Source of the DNA: Siphonodentalium dalli
Taxonomy: Eukaryota; Mollusca; Scaphopoda; Gadilida; Siphonodentaliidae
Assembly: GCA_032622095.1 (NCBI GenBank)
Contig: CP136063.1
Coordinates: forward strand, 218,193,982 to 218,257,981
DNA length: 64,000 nucleotides
Direction of reading: 5' to 3'
The position numbers were made by a program, and so were the translations under genes. Of the stretch, positions 34,901 to 46,900 are shown in pieces; the first letter of the stretch is position 1, and each line of letters starts with the position of its first letter. The notes beneath the pieces are model-generated. The model was not told where the DNA came from. It saw only the letters and a program-made list of their open reading frames with translations, and ran no database searches.

Positions 34901-37900
34901 CTGAATGTGTCACCTAGGGAACATCAACACCAAATATGAACCCACTCGGCCTTATGGTTCTGGAGAAAATATTTAAAGAATTGTTGACGTACGGATGGGC
35001 AGATGGACGGATGAGGAGTGATGACTATAGCTCCACTGGAGACTTCATTTCAGGTGAGCTAAAAACTGAACAGGGAGAAGTGACTTCTCCCAATTTGAAA
35101 CCTCAAGGCTGGTACCTATGTTCACCTACATCACATGGCTAGCACCGATTGAACTCTCAGACATTGCGTGACTAGCACCGATTGAACTCTCAGTGAAGAA
35201 GAACTCTTAACTGAAATACCAGTGACTCTAATAAGAGTACCCTAGTAAAATGTAGTGATACATGCTTCAAACGTTAACTTATTACACGCTTGTTCCTACA
35301 ATTCATGTTCCTGCTGTTCCATATTTACAAATCCGCATGGAACATACAGTAATGCTCTAATTAATCGACCTCTTAACCACAGCAGAATTATGGGTAACTT
35401 TTCAGGATTCAATAGGAAATATGGCTTGTTGCCATTCATCGGAAAGCTCTACCTGAGAGCTTTCCGATGAATGGCAACAAGCCATATTTCTGACTAAATC
35501 CTGAAAAGTTACCCACAATTCTGCTGTGGTTAAGAGGTCGATTAATTAGAGCATTACTGTATGTTCCATCCATGTCACATGACGTAAGACTCAACCATGA
35601 AACCGGAAAACCATGTAACCAGAACTACAAAATAAAAGCATCATCATACATGAGAAAACACTCCATGTACATGTGCCTGAATAAACCTTGTATTTTTTTT
35701 TAATTCAAGGATTCTAGGAAGGGTGGCATGTAATAAACACAGAACAACACATGTGTTAATGTGTTTGTTGATACGGCACTTATACCATCGCGGAATGATA
35801 AAAATTTATGCTGTGATTCTTGTTCGATCCCTCTGTGCTGGCACTCGTGCTGTATCAATAAACTCGTTAACACAATGGTGTCGTTCTGTAATACCTGTGA
35901 CTCTAATAAGGGTATCCTAACAAAATATGGCGACACATGATTCAAAAGTTAATGTATGGTTATATTGTAGATGATCTAATTCAAGTCTGGATATAGTGTG
36001 TCTGGCACAGGCCTGCATATGTCAAAATTATGCGTAACCTATTTTTCGTTTGCCTGGTTTGTGCTCAGATAACCCATAGGATACACAAACGGTTATAATC
36101 AGTACAACTGGCATTATTTTACTACAGATGGGCAACTCATTGTCATGATTTTGAATGTCTCATTTTGGGACATGATTGAGAAATAATTAAGGTGAGAATC
36201 AGTTACTAGTATCTCGAGAATTACATAAAACTTTGGCATGACCTAATTTGTTTTTACAGCATTTTCATTTTGGGTAACCTCCAGGCGAACTGAACTGTCA
36301 TTCGACTCAAATTTGCAGGCCTGTGACATATACAGAATGGGGTCCTCAGTCTCCTCACACAGCAGGCTGGCATCACCAAATTCACAATTCTGGGGACCTC
36401 ATACTGCTTAGGCCTCATCTTCTGGGAAGTATCTATTGTCTCAAATTAACATTGTTTTTAATTAAGTTTTCCATTCTATTCAGTTTCTATATCCCCTAAT
36501 TTGCAAAATATAAAATGCATAATCTAGGTGACTAATGGGTGAACATCACCAGCATCAACAGGTGAATTTGGTGATGCTAGCCCACTGTGCGGGATAGCAT
36601 AATTAAATTCACCCTCTGGGGACCTCATTCTGCAAATGACAAGACACACTATTTACAGGTTTGTTTCCATCTTTCCATAGTCAGTCCTGAGTTTATATGA
36701 GAAAGTTGCTTACCTTATTCAATAGCATGATCGTCTCAAAAGCTGATCTATAGACAGCATCGTGTTTGAGCTGGAAGCCATGTACGTCAACCATGAACAG
36801 CAGTATCTTCGTTCTTTCTATGTGTTTCAGAAATTTGTGACCCATTCCAAAGTTAAAATGGGCTCCTTCAATCAACCCGGGTAAGTCAGCAACTGTGATC
36901 TTGAAAAAAAAAAATGTTGTTGCAACATGAACTTTCTATCATTCTGCGATGGCACAAGTGCCGTATTAACAAACCCATTAACACATGTGTCGTTCTGTGT
37001 TTATTACACGTCACCCATCCTAGAATCAGTGCATTAACAGATACAGGCTTACACAGTTTATTTAGGCACATACAGGGTAAGGCCCGACGAATCGGCAATT
37101 TCAACATCGAATTGAATATCGATTTGAATCATGATAATGATTCGAATTGAATTGAATCTTTTTCAAACACTTTAGTAGATTGGCGTTACCGATCAGTGGG
37201 AGGTACGAGCAAACATAGGCGGAAATGTCTGATGATTTTATAACGTCAGTGAGATAACTCAGATTACGAAGGAGAAACTTAATTTCTATGACATGATATG
37301 AACAGTATTACTCACAGTTTTAAACAGTTTAATACATGAGAATGGCACGACATCATTTCATATTTTGTGACACTGCCACTATGCGTGAAGTTAGTGGAAG
37401 TAAGCAGTTTGGAACTTTGGAGTCAATGGAGTCTGATTCGAGTCATTGCAAACGGAAACTCGTCTGCGCATGTACGCTTCACCCTGTCGTGCACAGCAGA
37501 CATGCGCGATATCAAAATTGCGCATCATGACTTGGGAATGGCGCATATGCATACAGGATTACAGGAACTAGGGCTGGGCGATATTGGCCCCAAAAAATAT
37601 CGCGATATTATGGCGACAACATCGCGATACACGATATTATCGCGATATTATTTTGGTATATTACAATTGGTAAGTACAATGTACAATATATGCAATATTT
37701 CATAAATAAAGTTTGCACAATACATCCCTACGTTTTATTTACGATTTGTGGGTCATGAGAGGTCGAGTAAATGTGTATTGAACAATTATCAGTAACATCA
37801 CAGTATACATGTATATAATGAACAATCGTCAGCAACAATTGACAGTTTGCCGACGGAGAAATAATAACTTTGAAACAAAGGGATATAATCATATAACACG

Positions 37901-40900
37901 GCCCACGTGCGTTTTCGCATACATTTTTTAGAGTTATATCCCTTTGACCATAGCGCTCAACACCATGCACACATTAAGCACCGCATTCGGTTTCAAATTG
38001 CCATTTTATTAATTCGTGAGGAATTGGTTGTTTGTGAGACTATATTTATCAGTGGTAATTGGTAGTTGGTAGCACCGTGGGACTTCAATGTCCATATACG
38101 GTAGCCCTGGGAATTAGCGTCGACAATGCCACAATGGGCAGTGCCGAGGCAAAAGCCGACGTGAAAATTTTAAATGAATTTGCGTCGGCATTTTTTTAGC
38201 TGAGGAAAATAAATAGAGACAATCATGTTCAATTAGTTTGTGAATTTGACATTTGTTGAAGCGATAGCAATGCCATGATCCGTACGGCACATGTCCACAA
38301 AATCATTTTACTCGCAATTTGCACACATTGAGACGATCAGCTAGACTAAGTGTGGTCAATATAAAATCTGACATCGTAATCCGTCTCCAAGAGCAAGCTG
38401 CACCAACTTGAAAGGAGGTCATTGTGCCAGTCGCATGCGCGCGACATACCAATCTCACAGTGTAGCCAACTGATGCTACTAGTATCTCTTTGATGTGTCC
38501 GACGAAGCATATCCAACTTGACAAGCACGTGCTCCGATGTTTTAAAACGTTTTCGACTGCGTATTTCCGGGAAGTTTAGGACTATTATACTTACTCTAAC
38601 TTCGCTGTTTGTTGGGACCATATGATGGGTTTCAACCTACATGGAGAATATTACAACTTGGGACGGTATTACGATATTTTTATTTCAGACGATATTATTG
38701 ACGATATCAAAATTAAAACCGGGTATACCCGATATATCGTCATACCGCCCAGCACTAACAGGAACTATGTATAATATCCCAACTTGGGCCTGTCCATCGG
38801 ATCAATTGAGTTGTCATGAAAGCTAAATTGTCAACCATATTCCATTTTCCAGATAACATATGCTGTATAAAGATGTTGATCGGATTTAGACACGACATGT
38901 TGGAGCCCAAAATGTTTATTTAATATATTTATATCGTGTTAAGTTTTAAATTAAAACAAATATATTATTTGATTGAGCTGAGTAACGCAATATTGGCTTT
39001 TCTGGTAAGAATGTCAAATACCGACATACAAATATGTCCCACAAGAAATTCAATCACTTCCGCAGCTGGGGCCGGGCAAAATCGCTAAATTGCTGGTTTT
39101 ATGTGGTGGAGGAAACCCGTGTGCACTACGATTATGGCATAATGGCAACCGTGATGAACACGCGAACCATCACACACCTACCAGCAGGTTGCATGAGTAA
39201 CCCACCGGCCTGCCCGGTGATAAAAGACTTTTATACGATTCGAAATATCCTGAATCACACGACCGCTTTCGAATAGAATCGGAACGTAAGATTGGAAATC
39301 GAATCGAATCTTATAAGCTTCGTCGGGCCCTAATACAGGGCTTGTTTTGTCATGTGTGATGATGCTTTTATCATTTAGTTCTGGTTTCATGGTTGAGGTG
39401 TCATTTGACGTCAACGAGATGCATATGGAATGTAAATATGGAACAGTAATAACACTGTACTTCTAGGAACAAACGTGTAATAAAAGTCCATTTTGTTTGA
39501 TAGGTAACTATTATAGGTAAGTGGGTGTCTCACCAGGTGACTGATATGTAACCATTATAGGTAAGTGGGTGTCTGACCAGGTGACATATAGGTAACTAAT
39601 ATAGGTAAGTGGGTGTCTGACCAGGTGACATATAGGTAACCATTATAGGTAAGTGGGTGTCTGACCAGGTGACATATAGGTAACCATTATAGGTAAGTGG
39701 GTGTCTGACCAGGTGACATATAGGTAACCATTATAGGTAAGTGGGTGTCTGACCAGGTGACATATAGGTAACCATTATAGGTAAGTGTGTCTGACCAGGT
39801 GACATATAGGTAAGCATTATAGGTAAGTGGATGTCTGACCAGGTGACATATAGGAGACATTATAGGTAAGTGGGTGTTGACCAGGTGACATATAGGTAAC
39901 CATTATAGGTAAGTGGGTGTCTGACCAGGTGACATATATGTAACCATTATAGGTAAGTGGGTGTCTGACCAGGTGACATATAGGTAACCATTATAGGTAA
40001 GTGGGTGTCTGACCGGGTGACATATAGGTAACCATTATAAGTAAGTGGGTGTCTGACCAGGTGACATATAGGTAACCATTATAGGTAAGTGGGTGTCTGA
40101 CCAGGTGACATATAGGTAACCATTATAGGTAAGTGGGTGTCTGACCAGGTGACATATAGGTAACCATTATAGGTAAGTGGGTGTCTGACCAGGTGACATA
40201 TAGGTAACCATTATAGGTAATTGTGTCTGACCAGGTGACATATAGGTAAGCATTATAGGTAAGTGGGTGTCTGACCAGGTGACATATAGGAGACATTATA
40301 GGTAAGTGGGTGTTGATCAGGTGACATATAGGTAACCATTATAGGTAAGTGGGTGTCTGACCAGGTGACATATATGTAACCATTATAGGTAAGTGGGTGT
40401 CTGACCAGGTGACATATATGTAACCATTATAGGTAAGTGGGTGTCTGACCAGGTGACATATAGGTAACCATTATAAGTAAGTGGGTGTCTGACCAGGTGA
40501 CATATAGGTAACCATTATAGGTAAGTGGGTGTCTGACCAGGTGACACATCTGACTTGGTTAGCAAAAATGACACCTAGCCCTCCGGAATGACAGTAGCAT
40601 GTCAGAATGGAGAACTGGCTGACAGACTATAATGCCTTTCAGTTTATCAACTTACTATAGGTATAGTGGAAGACATAATGTCTTACAACCTATCAGCCAC
40701 ATAATTTCCCCACATGATGAAGATGGTACATAAAGGTATGGATGACATGACAAAGCAGAGGATGTTTGCTAATATTAAAGAAGAGGCTAAATATTATAAT
40801 GATGAAGTTCCCGCTGACAAGTTATTCCTTGATCTCATGGCATGAATGTTTTACGCTGGATTCTGGAACAGTTTGAAGGAATTTTGAAAATAGTTTAAGA

Positions 40901-43900
40901 ACGTACCCCAAAAACAGCAGATTATATTTTATGCCAAAATAAGAATTTAGACATTTTTGGAAACTGACTCCCAATGAGTTGAAAAGATGACAAAATGTTT
41001 TGATACTATGCCATACTAAGCGCATGTAACATTACATCTCGACTCATCAGAGATGATCACATGATCAGACACCCATTTACCTATATACTGGTTACCTATA
41101 ACAAAACCATATCCTGAACAGCTGTATCTTCATTATTTCTATATGTTTCAGAAATTTGTGACCCATTCCAAAGTTAAAATGGGCTCCTTCAATCAGCCTT
41201 GGTAAGTCAGTAACTGTGATCTTGGAAAAATAAATATTTTTGTCGCAACATGAAATTTATTCTGTGCCTCAACTGAGTTAAAGGACCCAAAGCATTAAAA
41301 GTGAATTAACATAATTTAAAGGTACTTAATCCAATTTGATGGTCCCCATATCATCAGATTCCAACAACAAATTTTTTTTAAATGCTGCTTCAGTTATCAG
41401 AATCGATTAATTGCCCAAAAATAATGCTAACCACAGTCAACTATAGTATAAAATTGTCCAAAACCTGTTATTTATCAACATTTTGTTCAACGAAATTTTG
41501 CCGGTTTGTCAAATATGTGACATAAAAAAGCCACTTGATTTTAGAGTTATCCATCTTCATCCGCAATTTGGTCTGAGATCGTCTTCTAGTTGACTTTTAC
41601 TGAGTCACTAAAAGTATCGGTGGTGATAAATATTAGAATTAAAAAATTGAACTCTGATCACTCTTAGCATTGATGGGTGGGTTCCTTGACTAAAGGCTCA
41701 CTTAATTTTCAAGTCACCAGATCACATTATATACAACATGTTCCAAATAAAATACCATTTGGAAGAGGAAGCTCCAAAACATTGTATTAACTTATCCAGT
41801 CAAATAAACTGTGAACATGTTGTTTTTGTCAAGGTACCAACGTGTGTTCTGTGCTTAATTTAGATCTGGTCTGTACTACCAGTTTATTATTCTCAATGGA
41901 AGGGGAATAACTCTATCTCTTAGTTGTGAGTTATGATGCATTCTGGGGTAAATAATGGGGACGTCATGGGTAAGCATGTATACAGAACCTAAGGACCTCC
42001 TTACCTGTCTGAGATCTGGATACTCCATTGTTCCCAACTGAGGCTGAATCGTGGTGACTGTAACATACAAAAAATGCTGAAAATATAGACACAATGAACT
42101 GTTCATGCGAACTCTAAGTACCTTACTCGTGTTTAAATTCGCGCAGTACTATTTTTCGCGCACCTATCGGTGCATGAATTTAAAACTGAGGGAAAAATAG
42201 TAAGGCCAAAGAAAAAAAGTGTTGTGGTTCGGGTTTCCCGACCGACCCTATTTTAAAGCTGCGACCCTAAAGATTTTGTTGGTAAATCATAAAAAAAAAT
42301 AATTACGACGATCTCCGTAGCAGAAACGAAGAACGTTTATTCCTCATATCCGGTTTCTAAAAATCATGTCGCTAAAGTTCGTGACCGCATAATACAGAGA
42401 AAATATCTTCTATAATAGCGATTATAGTCGAAAAATGTGAACATTTAGCCCAACAAAAAATACTTAAGACTATATCTCACAATCTTACGTTTGAAGAGGT
42501 TTTTGCAGACATTCATCCCGCACAAAGTGACACATTTCGAGTTTTGTGTAGTAGATCCAAACTTAAGTTGACTTGTATTCATGCAGAATTTTAACCCCTT
42601 TAATCAATTGCGCTTGGTGATGTGACAATTTGGTGTCATACACCCAATGACCCATGAAAGCTGCAAGCCAACTTGTTGGCAATATCATACGACTTCCCCA
42701 TCATCGCCCAATGGTTTGAGTTTTTCAAAGAAACATAACTCTAATATTCACGTTATTTATGAATAAATAAAGGGCATACCAAAAGAATGACACCACAGGG
42801 CACAGAGACACGTTTCAAAACCACTTTAGGAAAAAACACTTGTAGGATGGTTGGGACTGGGGGAGGTTGGCGACACTTTAAAATAAACTTCAGCCCAAAA
42901 TTAACTCGACGGGGAAGTCGTGTGAGATTGCCAACTTGCTTCACCTCCAAATTTCCTCAGTGTACATAGTCCACCAAGAATTTTTCACATAAACTGATAA
43001 AGTACATTTTGTAAATAAGTGACCAACCAGTTGGCATAATTATACTCAAGGGACCATCCCTGTAAATAAATAAAAAATAATAATACAAAAAAAAAATAAA
43101 AACCCTACCTACCTACCCTATTTTTTTCTGGCACGAAACCTGAACCACAACACTTTTTTTATTTGGCCTAAGACTCGTAAGTGTTTACCAAAACAATAGG
43201 GAAACTAAGAGGGCTTTTTTAGATACCTAATAGACAAATATATTTACATGTGGGCAACCGATCTCAATGCCATTATTCGTATGTACATGTAAAGCGATAA
43301 ATCATGTTTAGATCTTTGATGTCGATGTAATACTTCTAAGAAATAGACACATTCCTGGCTGAATGTCACGAAAGCACATCTCCATATTCACAACCCTGGA
43401 GTAACCTGGGGGTGACACTGTGATCAAACAGTGTAAGTTAGTTATGCATTTATAATACACACACACATGAGTTAATTTAATTCAAGTCAGCGGCCCATAC
43501 GTATAATTGTGGTTTTACTTCTTTCGAGTTCAATTCCATAATTTCCATAAATATTTATTATATATCAGAATGATTATTTGGACCATCAGCACCCTTCTTT
43601 ACAACAAAATTTTGTTGTATTCTAAGAGACTTCACCATACTGAGGATACAGATAACACTGTCACAACTGATCGATAAATTCTCTGAGGTTGTAGGGTTCC
43701 AGGAATTGCATGTCACATGGGAATTACATAAAAAATCATATCGCAAACTTAGTCATTAGTATCTGGTCTGTATACTGATATATGTTAAGCCTTCAAGGAG
43801 TTCAGAACCAGAGATGGACTGTCGTCCAGTACATACCCCCTTGTGGCATACCGTATAGTGTGGGCATACCTATAACTGAGATGCTCATGCAGATGGAACC

Positions 43901-46900
43901 AAAAATCAGCATTTCCAGATAAACAAAGACGAATAACCCAAGAACTGAAAACATGAACACAAAGAATGAACATTCCATTGAATGATCTCAAAGAGGTGAA
44001 CATCCCTGACACATTTCATGAAGATCCGACAATCTATGGTTGAGATATATGCTTGGAACGAAAAAAAAAAAACATTTCCAGATAAACAAAGATGAATAAC
44101 TCTAGAACAGAAAACCCGAACAAAAATGATTGAACACTCCATTGAATGTCCTCATAGTAGTGAACATCCATACACAAATTTCATTTGAGATCCGACAACG
44201 GGTGGTGGAGATATCTGCTCGGACTGACAAAGAACCAACATTTCCATAAAACTAAAGATGAATAACTCAAGAATGAAAAACATGAACAAAACGATTGAAC
44301 ACTCTATTGAAAAAATGTTCAAGTTATGGGCTATAATAATGATACAACATGGCAGATTTCAGTATAACAGACAGAGACTAATGAAGTTTGCAGAATGTAA
44401 AAGTTGGGAAGCACATTATATAGAGTTAGAATTGCTCCACATCATTCAGATGCACATTATATAGAGGTAGAGTTGCTCCCCATCAATCAGTATTATATGA
44501 CGAATATTTTCTAGTTTACTGTCTCGTTTCATCTCACATCCGCACATTATTGTATCAGCCCACGCAAGTAGGAAAATTGTCCCACAGTAAATTTAATGCT
44601 GTGGCATGTTAGATTCCACATGTTGCCATGGCGTTTCCCACGTCATTGCTTCTTGCCATGGCCAATTTTCGAGGACTGAGAAGATGCATTAGTATCTTTT
44701 GAAGATATACAAGATGACAGGGTGCTGCAAAATATCACCTTTTCATTCAAATCGAATACATGTCAAAAAAATGAAAATGAAATCAAATCGAATATCAAAC
44801 TGATTAGTGCATAGTTGAGATATGAGGTCTTTATTACTGCCGTATCTACAATTGATCCATTTTTTTTCGCTATAACTAAACTATTTATTAAACAAACACA
44901 TGGCAGCTGTTTCTGTGATCGGTAAATAATAATGAGGATATTATTTCATTAAATATACTCAATCCAATCCAATATGACGCTCCTAAATTACTATTTCTTT
45001 GGTTTTGGGGGTAAAAAGTATTATATTCGCGTCTAGTAACCCACCCATCAAAGCTCAGAGTGATCAGATATAGATTTTTGAAGTTTGTTATTTCTCGAGA
45101 TCTGCAGTAATAAGTGGCCCAGAAACACGTGGTCAAATGGTATTACCACTGATTTTAGAGTTATCCATCTTCATCCGCAAGACCATCCGTTTGACCACAT
45201 GTTTCTGGACAACTTATTACTGCAGATCTTGAGAAATAACAAACTTCAAAAATCAATATCTGCTCACTCTCAGCTTTGATGGGTGGGTTCCTCAACTTGA
45301 ATATTTTTTACCCCCGAAGCCAAAGAAATAGTAATTTAGGAGCGTCATATTGGATTGGATTGAGTATATTTAAATAGGGCAAACATATGGCCAAGTCTTA
45401 AAATATTGTGTCTGTCATTTGCAGAATGAGGTCCCCAGAGGGTGAATTTAGTAACACTGTCCCACACAACCTGTTAGCATCACTAAATTCACCCTCTAAG
45501 GATCTCATTCTGCATAGGGGTCTTCTTCTGGGGAAATATCTAGAGTATAAAATTAACATTGTTTTTAGTTAATTTTTCCCTTCTGTTTCAATATCCCCTA
45601 ATTTGCATAAGATAAGATGCACAATTAGGTGACTAATGGGTGAACATCACCAACTTCAACTGGGGAACTTCAATCTAATCCCAGGTCTCCTATATAAGTT
45701 GAGGCCTCAGCAGAATGAGGTTTCCAGAGGGTGAATTTTGTGATGTTAGCCTGCCATGCGGGATAGCGTCACTAAATTCACCTTCTGGGGACCTCATTCT
45801 GCAAATGACAGAAACACTATTTCAGGGCAAACATACGGCATATAAGTTGTAAAATAACTTTAAATTTCGGGCGTCTTATTTTTCGGAAGCTTAACATGAG
45901 GCATTTTCAACATTATTTTCCGAATTACAAAATGAATTTCGCTCGTCCATTGATTAAAGGAGAAATTTGGAACTTCTACACACTTTTTATAATTTCACCC
46001 ATACAGAGCCCCAGACAAACATGAGCAGACGACGCTCTTCTATATGCTTCTATATTTGTGTGGGGCTCCCTGCAGGTTAATGGATGTTTTTTATTTTATG
46101 TCCTAAAGATTGTAAGAAACATTTATCTAAAAAAAATGATAAAAAATTGTTAGGCCAATGCATTCTCTTATATATGCGAGGCGACCTACGGTCGACTCGC
46201 ATATATAAGAGAATGTATTGGCACAGGGCCAGCCATCTTAGCATCAAACACTTATAGATTTTCGGCAGGTGAAAAGTCATAATGTAAAAAATATTACTAA
46301 TACAGACAGACAGACAGATATTACTCATACTCACAGACAGACAAACAGATATTACTCATACTCACATGGGTAATTAGCTATTTTGGGTGAAGCCCTAGAA
46401 ATAGCAGCCAAAAATGTGGATTTGCCAGCATTTGGAAACCTGGAAGACATCAAGAACACATACAAACAGCAATTAACCCTTCCATGACTAGAGATTCCTG
46501 AAAGCCTTGAATATATACGAGAATACATTGGCCTAACAATATTCACTTCCATTCTCTTATATATGTGAGGGCCCCTATGGTAGACTCGCATAGATAAAAG
46601 CATGCACTGGCACATGATCTTTAATGCTGCACCAGTGCAGCTTGTAATACTTTCGACGTATGTGAGTAGGGTTAATCTTAGCTGAGAGTTCAATGTCCTG
46701 ATATGATGTGGGAACAACAACTCTGAGGTGAATGATCTAGGTCACTGACTTTATAGTTCACCGCTTTTGTCAAAACAGGTTACTGAATTTCCACCTGTTT
46801 TGATGGGGCGCGGCGCACACGTGTTCCAATCAAATCACGACATCTGGGGTCAGGGCGTTTTCCTCTCAGAGCATATATACCAGACAGAGCCAATATCTAG

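Noticed and set aside
39495-40545. CRISPR-like regular array
   Set aside because: Head-to-tail 44-bp units without unique spacers in a eukaryotic intron; it is a minisatellite.
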